Shown here one piece after another: positions 35,206 to 46,131 of a stretch of 64,000 nt of DNA (positions are counted from its first letter, which is position 1; each line of letters opens with the position of its first letter). This DNA is from Lamellibrachia satsuma (taxonomy: Eukaryota > Annelida > Polychaeta > Sabellida > Siboglinidae), in the NCBI GenBank assembly GCA_033239005.1, contig BSQZ01000022.1, positions 2,246,001 to 2,310,000 of the forward strand. Direction: 5' to 3'. The notes under the pieces were generated by a model, which was not told the DNA's origin, did not search any database, and saw nothing but the letters and a program-made list of their open reading frames with translations. The translations under genes were made by a program, and so were the position numbers.

Positions 35206-36895
35206 TGCAAATTTCTCACTTGGCTGCAAGCTACCAGCTCCAAATGTTTATTTTAGACATATTTGCAGAAACCATAATTAGCAGTCAACTTATCTCCCTA
35301 CCAATGGACATGTTATTGTAGAAGGCCCTTCAATTCCTGTCTGCTGAATGACCAGCCCACCCCAGTTGGTAGTGTTTGTGTGCTCACTTAGGCTAAGCTT
35401 ATCTGTGAAATGCAATCAGTGAAGTTCAGGCAGCCTTTTGAAATCCACTGTTATCACAAATTTGGTATTCACAATCTATCTCATTTTAAAACAATATTAT
35501 TTTTTATCATCATCTTAGCAATGACGTTTAATAATTTGGATTGCTTTGCTTGGATTATTCTTACCCGAATCAAGCAGACGGTAACACTAAGACTAAGCCT
35601 GCCAAATTTCACCGTAGTGACCATAATCACTATATACCATAATACACCATACAATTAACACAGTTTTGTCAATGAATGCCATTATATATTAACTATTGTT
35701 TGTATTTCATTTGAGTAATTCTGTCACTATACTCTTTCTTCCCACCAAGTTTCTGCTACAGACAGTAAAGCCCAAGTATTTCTTAGTAAGCAAATACGCC
35801 AGACCATTTAGGTCTTATCTCATTGTCTTTCTGAATGGGCACGGTTCATTTAAAGAGATTGGGCGATTAAAGGGTAGCTGCCTGCTTATTTTCTTAATGG
35901 GGAAAGAAACTTCCCCACTTGAATATAACCATTGTTTATCCAATGCTGGTAGTCAATCCAAAGGTTTACATAATTAAATATGTCACATGTAGTACTCTTA
36001 CATGTCCTTTGATTATAATATCTTATGATTGATTACTGAAAAGTATTTAGTAATAAAGCATCTATTTTAAGTAACAATATATAATAACGTTGATGTAAAC
36101 GGGTTTGTACTTTTTTTGCATTTCTCAGTCATAACAAAACACTTGCATTTGCATTTGAATTATTTCACACAATTGCATTTGCAATCGAATCATCTCAAAC
36201 ACTTGCAATGGCATTGAAGTGTGCTGGCTCGCACTTGAACCCAAGCGTGACCTTGACCCATCTTTATATTAATGCACTGATTTTGTGTGCAGTCTGGCAG
36301 AATGTCCTCCCAGGCACCGACATCCACTCGCCCCTGTCTATGTTCATTCGCCTCCTTACACCAGATATGTGACTTTGTCGAATTATCGTAGGATACATTT
36401 TGTAGGAATTCTACGAAACGTTGTAATGGTAGCCTACTGTAAAATCAAATGTGGTTTCACCCTTTTTGCTACATGGACGGGTGTAAGCAAGTGTTTGTTA
36501 ATACGCTTTGGGCGCATCCCGTCAGCACGTCCCCTCGCCTGTGTCTATGTCCATTCGGCGCCTTGGACTAGTGGCCTCAGAACTACCAATTGGCGATGTA
36601 CAAAAAAAAACAAAGGTAGTTATTTAGAGTGATCTACTTACGAGTTTTCTGCTCACCTCATATGCTTTTCTACCTGTAGGATTGGTTTGTCACTGCGTGG
36701 ACGGGTGTAAACTAACATAAAGAATACTAAAAATACCAACGCTAATAAAACGTGCAACAAGTGAAAACAGAGAACGATATCACTAATTTTAATGGAACCA
36801 TTATCATTTCACTAATGTCCTATGCTTGGCCTAAGCGTAGCCTGTAGCTTTACGTTAGCATCGGCTGCGCGATATGGCGCCATCGCTTGTCACTC

Positions 36896-37108
36896 TCAGC
36901 CTGGAATCAAATTAACGTACCACTTTTCATTGTTACGAATTTGTTTGATTAACTGGAATTTGTTTAACCAATCAAAGTGACTCTCATATATTTTACTCTG
37001 ATATTTGATTTCTTTATCCAAAGCATACATATACACATGTAACATTAAAAACACTCCCCAACAGATCGACACCATCTGCCGGTAACGCTTAAACCACGTA
37101 TCTGCCAT
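36896..37108 (-). CDS. Small ORF conserved in both arms (right copy)
   Basis: MADTWFKRYRQMVSICWGVF through NEKWYVNLIPG and stop. It is the inverted partner of 28822-29097, with 4 fewer internal residues and an earlier stop. Function unknown. Confidence 0.3.
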   Translation of the reverse strand: MADTWFKRYRQMVSICWGVFLMLHVYMYALDKEIKYQSKIYESHFDWLNKFQLIKQIRNNEKWYVNLIPG

Positions 37109-37525
37109 CAGACTCTTTTCTCGGCGAGTCCACGAAGTCGGGCGAGAAAGTCAGCTATGGGAGATTAGCTTTGTGGGTGCACTCTGAAAAATTATTTACG
37201 AAGACACACATGTAAAAAATGTAGTCCTAACAACTACATGAAATATCTCACATTAGCATAACGGACATATTGCTTTCAACTGCTAAGACATAGCGCAACA
37301 TAGCGAATTAATGAGTATAATACTCCACATCATGTACAACACCTGCTATTTTGATTAATGTTTCACACACGTACTACACTCACTTCTAATGGTCCACAAC
37401 ATGTACAGGTATATTTGTTATTGATTAATTAAACTGCGGGCTCACGTACACGCACGTACATAGAGCGTAATGAAATGCGACGTGAATATAATTCACGTGC
37501 AGTTCCGCAAAGATATTTTGCCATT

Positions 37526-37864
37526 TTATGACATCGGCTCAACTTTTGTGTTTCTCTGAACTAGGTTTCTGTATCCATGCTGAATATTTCTCTTCATGAA
37601 CCGGAAGTGCTTTCTCAAGGTGGTGAAATCCAGACTAAAGAGCACCACGGCGGGAATAACAAGCATCGCAATCCCGATGACTCCCATCGCGATGTTAGGC
37701 GGGGCTTTGTCCGCTTTCTTGAAGCCGATGGCCGCCATTGTCTTCTCAGCCTCCGTCTTTGGTTCCTCGTCCTCGGGAACAAAGATGCTGACTTCTTCTC
37801 CAGAGTCTGAATTGACAAACAAGAGTGTCTTCTCATAAACAGGAGAACGTTTATAGGCAGTCAT
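37526..37864 (-). CDS. Small single-pass membrane protein, unrecognised (right-arm copy)
   Basis: About 112 residues from the ATG at 37864: MTAYKRSPVYEKTLLFVNSD, acidic FVPEDEEPKTEAEK, membrane segment IAMGVIGIAMLVIPAVVLFS, basic HFRFMKRNIQHG, then a C-terminal NLVQRNTKVEPMS. This copy keeps the C-terminus lost on the left and is the better representation. Many differences from the left copy are conservative (Ile/Val, Val/Ala, Lys/Glu in a charged run). An in-frame TGA lies shortly upstream with no acceptor in between. It could be a captured host exon or a gene of a composite mobile unit. Confidence 0.5.
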   Translation of the reverse strand: MTAYKRSPVYEKTLLFVNSDSGEEVSIFVPEDEEPKTEAEKTMAAIGFKKADKAPPNIAMGVIGIAMLVIPAVVLFSLDFTTLRKHFRFMKRNIQHGYRNLVQRNTKVEPMS

Positions 37865-37999
37865 TGGTGTTACCAAAAATGTTTTCGCGAAGGATCAATA
37901 GTTAAGATGTACACCTAGTTTGTGGTAAACGAGCAGATGTAAATACCATTTAACAGTTAACACGATGATTGCACGAGTAATATTTTTACATATCTCATA

Positions 38000-40400
38000 G
38001 TCAGTTTACCCTTTTCTTCTCGTGACGTTTCCGTTGCTATTAGCAATCTTCTTCAGACGACTACCGCTAGATGGCGAGACGGTAGTCAATCTACGCTGAC
38101 GTTACTCTATTGTGTGCCCCCCCGCGGCCGCTCCCTGGGTGGTCCTTCAGGAGATCGTACATGTGAAAGAGTCGGAATCGGCCCTCATGTCGATTCATAC
38201 TGTCTGTGGTTTTCCTTATTCATATCGCTTCTTTGATGCCTCTTTTTCTCCAGTCCGATTCTCTCTTTACAGATATGTCCCCCCTCTCAGTCTAATATGT
38301 GATTCTGTTGAGTCATGTGATCTGTGATCGCTGATTTATGCACCTCTTATACCGATGCTTCGGGTGTAGGGTCTGCTAGCCGATGCTTTCTCAGCGCCTT
38401 CTTCGTGTTCTTTTTAATGCGGGTTCCTATGGTACGTTTCGTTTCAGCGATGTATGTGGCATTACATTTCTTTGTCCTTTGGTCTTACCAGTGACATCTT
38501 GATGGTGTTGTGAGGCTTCACTGCTGTATTCACCTTGTATTTCTTCATGATCCATGATGTGGTTTCGGTTAATCCTTGGACATATGGAAGTACCACAATG
38601 CCTTTGTTCTTGTCTTTTTCCACTGGCTTTTTCCTGATGTTATCTTCCTTCTTTGTTTTTATCTTTGTCTGCACTGTTGATATGGTCCATTGTAGATATC
38701 CACATCTCGGTAGAGCTGCCTTGGTGTGTTCTCTTTCTTTCCGTTTATCTTCCTCTTCTGTCACCAGTGTTTCGCATCTGTCTAGTAACGTACGGATCAC
38801 TCCCATCTTCTGGTGTAATGGATGGTGTGAGGAGAAGTGTAGGTATTGGTCTGTATTCTTTCGGAAGATTAGTAGTTTCATCTCTCCCGATTCCTTCCTC
38901 ACTAGTAAAGTGTCCCAAAATGGTATTGTTCCTTCTGCTTCTTCTTCATGAGTGAATGTGACGATGTTTGTCTCGTCCATTCTGTTTAGATGGTAGGTCA
39001 GTTGCTGTCATCCATGTTTTTATCACTTCTAGTATGTCATCTACATAACGTTTCCACATCCTAGGTCGGCAGCTGATCGGGGCTGTGGCAATAGCCTCTT
39101 GTTCCAGATGTTCCATGAAGAGGTTGGCGACGATGGCTGACACAGGGCTACCCATGGCTGTGCCAAATTTATGTTGGTATATCGTGTTTCTGAATTAGAA
39201 GTAAGTTGTGTTCAGAACAAAGTCCAATAGTGCCATGATGTCTTCTATTTCCAGTGTGTTAAGGTGGTGTCTTTCTGTAGTCTGGTCTTGATTATCTCCA
39301 TAGTCTTAGGTATAGGCGTATTAGTGAAGAGAGACACAACATCTTGGGAAGTGAAAATTTCATCTTCGTGTTGGGTGATTGAATACAGTTCAATTGGCAG
39401 GTGTCTTGAGTTTTTGACATGGTGTTGCGTCAGTCCTGCCATAGGACCGAGAAGATCTGCTAGGATTCGTGACACGCTGTAAGCTATTGATCCAGAATAG
39501 TCCACTATCGGTCTAAGTGTTTTTCTTTTTTTGTGGATTTTCGGTGTGCAGTACAGCCTAGTGATAGAAGTACTGTTGTTCTGTTATCTTCCCTTCTCTC
39601 TTTAGTCTAGTGAGGATGGCATTTAGTTTTCTCTTATATTTGTCCGTTGGATCCGACTTAAATTTGAAGTATGTTTTCTCCTCGTTTAGCATCTCACGTA
39701 CTTTCTTCTCATCCCGTGTTTTGTCCATTACTACAGTGGCACGTCCCTTGTCCGCTGGTAGAATAATGGTTGTTTCATTTTTGCCAAGTGATTTTAATGC
39801 GTTTCTTTCTTCTTTGCTTATGTTGGATTTGGGAGTCTTCGCTGATTTAAAAATCCCTGTCATATCTGCTGATAAGTTTTCTGCTTCTGTTTGTGGCAGC
39901 GTGGAGCAAGACTGTTCAGTGGCTACTATATATATTGCTCTATTGGGATTTTTTCATTGTTATATCATAATTTAGTCCTTTCGTCAGAACCTTCATTTCT
40001 GCATTCTTCAGTTCATATTGCGAGATATTGACTACCCACTTCTTAAGTTGTTCATCTGATAGATCAGTGGTATTCTCTGCGTCTTTTGTTTGTTGTTTCC
40101 AACGTTCCAGCTTTTGTTGATGTCGCCATTTTGTGTTCTTGTACACCATCTCGTGTATTCGCGCCAGGTGTGACACAATGCTGTCTTTGATGTTTCTAAG
40201 CTACTGCATAAACAATTCGTCTTTAGTATTGTCTTTCTATTTTCTGTAACTATCCCATTTTTTTATTACTCAGATCCTTTTCGGCCTTTCTATGATGCAA
40301 TTGGCTCGATTCGTGTTGATATGGCATTTGACTACCGTGTCGCCATCGAGCGGTAGTCGTCTGTCACGAGAAAAAAGGCAAACTGACTGTGAAATTAATA
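38000..40400 (-). mobile_element. Penelope-like element, right copy
   Basis: Minus-strand element of ~2.4 kb. Pieces in order: N-terminal MSHLARIHEMVYKNTKWRHQ; TIILPADKGRATVVMDK, a Penelope RT landmark; EIFTSQDVVSLFTNTPI, the motif-A region; [31 protein letters not shown] (YVDD); IPFWDTLLVRKESG; and a GIY-YIG-like CNATYIAETKR near 38450. At least four frameshifts or stops separate them. RT plus C-terminal GIY-YIG is diagnostic of Penelope-like elements. It is flanked by ~75-bp inverted repeats (CAGTTTGCC...GACGACTACCGCT at 40390-40320 and their inverse at 38000-38090). Confidence 0.92.
38020..38060 (-). ncRNA. Hammerhead-ribozyme-like motif (right Penelope copy)
   Basis: Minus strand: TCGT-CTGAAGA-AGA-TTGCT-AAT-AGCAA-CG-GAAA-CGTC-ACGA. 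It has the same layout as 27954-27994. Its helix II is one pair shorter than the left copy because of a T-to-C change. Confidence 0.4.
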
Positions 40401-40809
40401 ATAATATTACTCATTTGAACCATCCAGTGTGATGAACATCTTCACTCATATACGATGATTGCATAAATTTGCATACAATGATCAGTGGCATACGAGCGAT
40501 CTCAAAATTGTGTTTGGTAAAAACATCCAGAGAAAGTGTCCGAGGTTGTAGTAAGTGTTAGGCCGCCATACCATGTGTTGCTTATCGACGTCCTTGTGGG
40601 TGATCTGGGTAAACATATGTATTTATTTTGAGTTGTCACCACATTAATTTCCAGTGTTTCAATAATTTCAAATTTGTAGTGACTTTAACCATCCCCGGCA
40701 CCTCGGCTCCTATTTCTAAGACAATCAAACTGTTGGTTTAAGATGCAATGTTATATTTCCATGGTTGGTTTTTACTAATCTCGCACGGTCTGTGTCTAAC
40801 TCTGCCTAC

Positions 40810-40989
40810 CTTCACAGACAGGGTCGACGCCAATCCATCGGCCCCCTGGTCCACATTCCTTAGACAGCTGTCCCGACACGAACTTGTACCGGGGTAGACA
40901 GCGATAGATGATTCTTCTCTGCCGTAGAGACTTCTTGTCTTCGCTCCAAGTCGTGTTGACGACATATGGAGGCCGCGGGCACTCCACTT
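40810..40989 (-). CDS. Sushi (CCP) exon 17 of 17, most 3' one found
   Basis: 180 nt, phase 1-1. Acceptor GATGCAG|AAGTGG, donor GAAG|GTAGGC. One CCP domain: VECPRPPYVVNTTWSEDK, IIYRCLPRYKFVSG, SKECGPGGRWIGVDPVCEG. All four canonical Cys and the Trp are present. The donor shows that the gene continues downstream, across the giant inverted repeat, to an exon I could not identify. CCP domains are ~60-residue beta modules of complement, adhesion and other extracellular proteins. Confidence 0.92.
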
Positions 40990-40999
40990 CTGCATCACG

Positions 41000-41580
41000 A
41001 ATGCGCAAGAATTGTGTCACTTCATTTGTGAAACGGAGACAATTAAGGGTTGTTCCCACCCGTTGATCGGAATAACCGTAATAACACTACTCAGGTTATT
41101 GCTAATACGACTGATACATACTATTTATTGTTGTGGAACTAAAACTGCGCTAATTTATGCTCTGATCTAACATTTTGGAAATAGCAAAATGGTGCAAATC
41201 ACTATAAAACGATATGAATCATGAACAATACAAAATGGGCAGTAGCGTGTGGTGGTTTATATACATCGTGTTAAGACAAACGTAGTGCCTGTAGGGCAAG
41301 ACGGTCCCCTGTATTATCCCACACATGGTCATAATGTATACTTTGTATTATACATGACCAATTATGTTTAATACATTTAATGTGTTATGAACGGTGTATA
41401 ATTTACGTTCTGCTAGCCTGTAGACAGTCATTATGATCGGATGTTACTAAGCCAATATGATATTACGTATGGATTGCAAGGTGTATAATATTATATCAAA
41501 AATGCAATTTAAAATTAACAATTACAATAGCCTAATATATTGTTATCATACCATTTCCATGAATACATTTTATGTTTAGG
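41000..41580. other. Intron, no feature
   Basis: AT-rich intron of the sushi gene with nothing recognised. Confidence 0.5.
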
Positions 41581-41635
41581 TTTAGGCAGTAATTCGTTCA
41601 CATAAGCGAAAGCCACGTGGGAGGGAGCGATTGAC

Positions 41636-41685
41636 CATCTTGCCCCATGCAGAGGGTCGTCTTGCCCCAGGGATGGGGCAAGATG
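41636..41685. repeat. TTGCCCCA hairpin beside a (TA)n tract
   Basis: CATCTTGCCCCAT and its exact inverse ATGGGGCAAGATG enclose a second CTTGCCCCA that can also pair with the right arm. A stray CTGCCCCATG lies at 41874. It may be the end of an otherwise unrecognised mobile element. Confidence 0.8.
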
Positions 41686-41687
41686 TG

Positions 41688-41796
<109 letters not shown>

Positions 41797-42395
41797 TACA
41801 ATATGAGCACATTAAATACATGTTAACATAGCTTACTGGAGTATCATTTGAAAGTTTTCCTTAGGGGGACTGACCTGCCCCATGTTACCTTACCTTAGTT
41901 ATCGCCAGTCTAGTCCTAATATTTCCATAGTTGCAACTAAGCTAAAACTACCACTAATAATAACAATTACTGCATTTGTTTACAATATAACTACAGCGTA
42001 ATAAACTGAAGGAATTACAAACTACTAAAATTACAGTAATGTTGATACTTAAATTGCCCAAAACACACGATCGTTGGCCCATTGGTATTTTAGTTGTCGT
42101 TACGATGGCATTAACTCTGTTTCAATTGCAATACGGCTTGTACACAAACCAACACAATTCTTTTTGACGTATACAGTGATACCAGAAATCGAACATGAAC
42201 ACAATACATTGAAATGAAAGTAACCAATAACATTAGATGGAGAAGATAAGATGCAACAAGCAATGACTTTCTTCTAATCCTGGTGAAGGCTATCGACAGT
42301 AGCCGAAAGGTTGAATAAGTAAATTTTAATAGTTATGATTAGAAGAAAATAAGTAAATCTCATGTAAACAGGACATCAATAATTTCCAGACTCAC

Positions 42396-42572
42396 TCTCG
42401 CATGTAGGAGTTGTCCCACTCCACGTTCCATTGGACTGGCACGTGAGCTCCTCGTCTCCAGAGGCAATGGAGTATCCCTGGTGACACGTGTACAGCACAT
42501 GTGACTTGTACGTCAGCGACGTGACGTTGTAAGTCGCCATGTTTGGTAATTCCGGTGTCGGGCAGGTAATTT
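42396..42572 (-). CDS. Sushi (CCP) exon 16
   Basis: 177 nt, phase 1-1. Acceptor TTACAG|AAATTACC, donor GAGA|GTGAGT. Domain: ITCPTPELPNMATYNVTSL, VLYTCHQGYSIASG, ELTCQSNGTWSGTTPTCE. Canonical four Cys, Trp and an NGTW N-glycosylation sequon. Confidence 0.93.
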
Positions 42573-43126
42573 CTGTAACGCAAGAATGACGACATGACAT
42601 CGTAATGACGTATGTCATAATAATTGTAAATTGTAACCCAATGATCGTATATGAGCAATGGACCTCAGGTGAGAGTGCGTTCGAGCGCGTGTCGAAAGTC
42701 TGCATTTGTGTGCACGTAGATATTGCTCGCATACGCCACCGTGTGTAATCTCTCCATGTGCTTTTATGTTATCAGATACAGTAGATTATCGATATAAGTA
42801 ACATGTCGGGACTTGGTCAAACTGTTCCATATGTCTGATGTTCTGTTTTCCATGGGTACAAAAACAGTACAGACCAGAACAAGTATTTCAAAGTTATTCC
42901 TTTTAATGTTCCTTAATTGGAGTCCTTGTAGCGAGAAGTTACTGTGTTTACAGAAATGCTTTATTGCTGTTTCTGTTTCGACGACAACGAATTCCATTAT
43001 CAATCTTCTTCTGATATATTATGTTGTAGCATTTCAGTGGGGAAAGTAAGGCCACCAACTCATTGTGGCCACGATTAATTTAATAAGATATGCAAATGCT
43101 GGGCAGTAGCATTGTGTTGGTTTTAC

Positions 43127-43303
43127 CTGTGCAGACAATCTCGTCGCCCTCCCAGACACCACGCTTGCTGCAGACGAGTGCGACATGTGGACGCTCAGTA
43201 TAGTAGCCGGAGTCACAAGTGTAGGTGGCGCGGTCCAGATACCTCGTCCCTGGCTCTTCGTTCCTGGCGTGGGCCACACTCGGAGGCTGACCACAGTTCA
43301 CCT
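43127..43303 (-). CDS. Sushi (CCP) exon 15
   Basis: 177 nt, phase 1-1. Acceptor TTACAG|AGGTGAAC, donor ACAG|GTAAAA. Domain: VNCGQPPSVAHARNEEPG, ATYTCDSGYYTERP, ALVCSKRGVWEGDEIVCTG. It has the typical CGxPP start. Confidence 0.93.
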
Positions 43304-43481
43304 CTGTAACACGACATATACGTCAAGACACTGCAGTAAGCTCACTTTCCTAACAGAGTCTTCGTCTGCGGTATAATTGCGTAAGTGTTGGGACATTACA
43401 GAAGATCGCCTTGAATCTCTGGCTTTTGAAGAACAGGCGTTGAAGAACGTAATATAAAATATTTCCTTCATATATTAATTT

Positions 43482-43483
<2 letters not shown>

Positions 43484-43540
<57 letters not shown>

Positions 43541-43548
43541 GTGTGTGC
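43484..43548. repeat. (GT)n microsatellite
   Basis: About 30 GT units in the intron between sushi exons 15 and 14. Confidence 0.97.
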
Positions 43549-43831
43549 ACGCGCATTTGAATGCGTGTGAATGCGTGCGTGCGTGCGTGCGTGTACCAAT
43601 GTGTATGTTCTCTGACAAGTGTGTATTGTCAGTATAATATGTTATACGTTGCTGGCTAGTTGTTCTCCTATAAATATGTTAACATAACTTATGAATATCC
43701 AATAATATCTCCACACAAATAAATCAAGTTCCAGATGAAACGTAGACAACGTTGCAGTTGGATTATCTTGAGTACAACTGTCCGTACTTCAAGTGTACGA
43801 GACGGAGAAGGCGCCGTGTGGTTTTACTCAC

Positions 43832-44014
43832 TGGTACACGTTGGTTGTTCACAGCTCCAGTTTCCCGTGATGAGACAGTCACACCTGTTGCTACCTGTCG
43901 ATATGTTGTAGCCGGCCACACAGGAGTAAGTGACCCGAGCCCCGACCACGACACCCGCGACGAACGGCACAACCTTGGAATCACTGCCGACGTGGATACG
44001 GGGACAGGTGATTT
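43832..44014 (-). CDS. Sushi (CCP) exon 14
   Basis: 183 nt, phase 1-1. Acceptor TTTCAG|AAATCACC, donor ACCA|GTGAGT. Domain: ITCPRIHVGSDSKVVPF, VTYSCVAGYNISTG, NRCDCLITGNWSCEQPTCTS. Two extra Cys (in RCDC and WSC) could form an additional disulfide near the C-terminal strand. Confidence 0.92.
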
Positions 44015-44265
44015 CTGAAAGTAACATTTATAGAAATTCGTAGTATGGTATTTTTACTGCAGGAAAACCCATAAGTAACTAGAAAATGGAATCTGTTAGG
44101 CCGTTTCTTCAAGTAAATTATAACTAGTTGATTGATTATATTGGCAAAGTATATTAGAAACGCTTAATTGCAATTCTGAAAACAAGTTGTAATTTATCTA
44201 GTAAATAAATGCCTAAACGTAGGTCGCACGATCAGATTGTTGGACCTGTAGAAAGTGTTACGTAC

Positions 44266-44442
44266 CCTCAAACACTGGCTGCTTCCCATCCCAGTGTTCG
44301 TCCTCGCCACAGGTCCGCACCAAGTCGCCGCTGACGAGGCGATAGCGATCCTCAGGTTGGTACGTTACTTTGGATCCGACCGTCAGGCTGCCGACAGAAT
44401 GCACGCCGCCCACTATGTTTGTGGGTGCCTTGCATGTGGTTT
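44266..44442 (-). CDS. Sushi (CCP) exon 13 lacking the CysII-CysIV pair
   Basis: 177 nt, phase 1-1. Acceptor TTGCAG|AAACCACA, donor GAGG|GTACGT. The domain is otherwise typical: TTCKAPTNIVGGVHSVG, VTYQPEDRYRLVSGDLV, RTCGEDEHWDGKQPVFEG. In CCP modules Cys I bonds III and Cys II bonds IV. Here II (expected in VTYxC) is missing in VTYQPED, and IV is Phe in PVFEG (TTT in place of TGT). Cys I and III remain. The frame and splice sites are intact. Confidence 0.9.
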
Positions 44443-44449
44443 CTGCAAT

Positions 44450-45160
44450 TCGTATATGGTTTATATTGTTGATATGATTTCTTAAGGCAATAACATGCAC
44501 GCACGCGCGCACGCACACTCAAGCGCGCGCACGCAGGCACGCACGCACGCACATGCACACGATGAATTAGAAATAGATTAATTTATATCACGAATAACCA
44601 TGATATATATGTCGTCCGTACATAATTTGCAACTCTTAATTGTGTTAAAATAGGCTATATTATTAAAAAAAATACTAGAAATACAGGCTGTGTATCGTAT
44701 TATAAGTTAACATATGGGCCGGTTGTATAATGTTGTCATAATAAATGTAATAGCTACTAACACTTATGATTAGAACGTGTGTATTTGTGTTACATGTTGC
44801 ACTACCGTGCTATTCAAAATGGAATATAAAACGTATAAACTTAAAAGGAATAAAAATAAAACTTTTAAACAAAATACGGAAAATACTTTGTTGGGCCAAA
44901 TCAGAAGACAGGAAGGAATACAAGGGGAAACATTGGAGGGAAGGAGGTGGGGTGAATGAGGAAGGGAAAGACCAAGAGCCACACGACAGACAACATCAAG
45001 ACGTGGATGGGAAATATGAAGATTTGATAAGAACGGCATTAGACAGACATTAGTGGCGATCAATGACAGCTGACATTCCCACGAGGGGATGACACTACAA
45101 GATTGTGACGACATTTATAACTTTAGTTATTGAACACATTTAGTACATGCATGCATTGTG
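44450..45160. other. Intron, no feature
   Basis: Contains a CACGCACGCGCG-type low-complexity stretch at 44500-44565 and short ORFs without domains. Confidence 0.5.
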
Positions 45161-45166
45161 ACGTAC

Positions 45167-45343
45167 GTGCACACACGAGAGGTGTCCCGGACCACACGCC
45201 CTCTGCCAGACACGTCATCACTAGGCTACCGCTCTCTCTGTGGTGGCCAGGCAGACATTCCAAGGTGACAACGTCCTCGTAGTGGGCGCCTGTCTGGTTT
45301 GTCACCAGACTTCCCACGCCTGTAACGTCGCCGCACTTGACGC
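45167..45343 (-). CDS. Sushi (CCP) exon 12
   Basis: 177 nt, phase 1-1. Acceptor CTACAG|GCGTCAAG, donor GCAC|GTACGT. Domain: VKCGDVTGVGSLVTNQTG, VTLECLPGHHRESG, VMTCLAEGVWSGTPLVCA. Canonical Cys set and an NQT sequon. Confidence 0.93.
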
Positions 45344-45349
45344 CTGTAG

Positions 45350-46125
45350 AGAGGAATAACATTTCCGTTACGAGAAACCCAAAATTACTTGCAAAATTAT
45401 CCAAAACGCCCATCATACCAGTGACGCCACTCACCATATCACCACTGCCACAACTTATATTTCATGTGCTGATTCTGCACATGTTCATTTCATTTGGTAA
45501 TTTCCTGATTTGTTTTAATACATCGCTCTATTCCAAATTGCATGCAATGGTGGATAATGTTTGCATCGAAAATGTATCTAGAAATACAATAACATTCGGT
45601 TTTGTTTGAAACTATGTTCCGTCGGCCTGAACTCCGCCGTGTGAGCTAAAATAAAAAGGGTCGTGTGCTTGTAATTATATCCAAAAATAGAACATTGTTT
45701 AAGTACCAGGAATTTGTTATTTTATTACAGATTCATGACGCCCGGTGTCAAGTTAAATAATTAGAAGGACGGAAATTCTCCTGCAGGAGACGATATAATG
45801 AAAGGATTGCACGCACACAGAGTGCTGCGGCAAGGAGGCTGCACGACGGGGTATCCCCACATTAGAGACATTTTCTTACTAAAATGAAGGTCTGCAGGAT
45901 ACCACCGCATGCATTATGTAGGAAAACACGGGAAAGCTTTAAGGCAAAGAAATTATTTGTGGCTAAAACATGACATGGAAGAAAGAGTTTATTTGAAAAA
46001 TAAGGAAAAGCTTTGATGAAACTGGCAAGAAAGGATATCTCCTTCACACAGCAGGAAGCCTGGCATCTCTGACTGGACCCAGACATACGCTTATTGTGAA
46101 GGCGTTACATCATCTAATCTCCATC
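45350..46125. other. Intron, no feature
   Basis: No recognisable gene, repeat or mobile element. Confidence 0.45.
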
Positions 46126-46131
46126 ACTCAC

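Larger units (their letters stand above)
33545..40595 (-). repeat. Giant inverted repeat, right arm (~7.05 kb)
   Basis: Reverse-complement partner of 25970-33290. It has the less deleted Penelope copy and the longer membrane-protein ORF. The outer edge is GTGTTGCTTATCGACGTCC near 40595. It ends about 215 bp short of the nearest sushi exon donor, so it lies in an intron or the 3' flank of the sushi gene. Confidence 0.93.

Noticed and set aside
37526..37864. Terminal transmembrane exon of the sushi gene (same strand, downstream)
   Set aside because: No acceptor AG lies between the upstream in-frame TGA and the ATG, and the frame is part of the inverted-repeat unit with an opposite-strand copy. 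Kept as an unassigned small gene.
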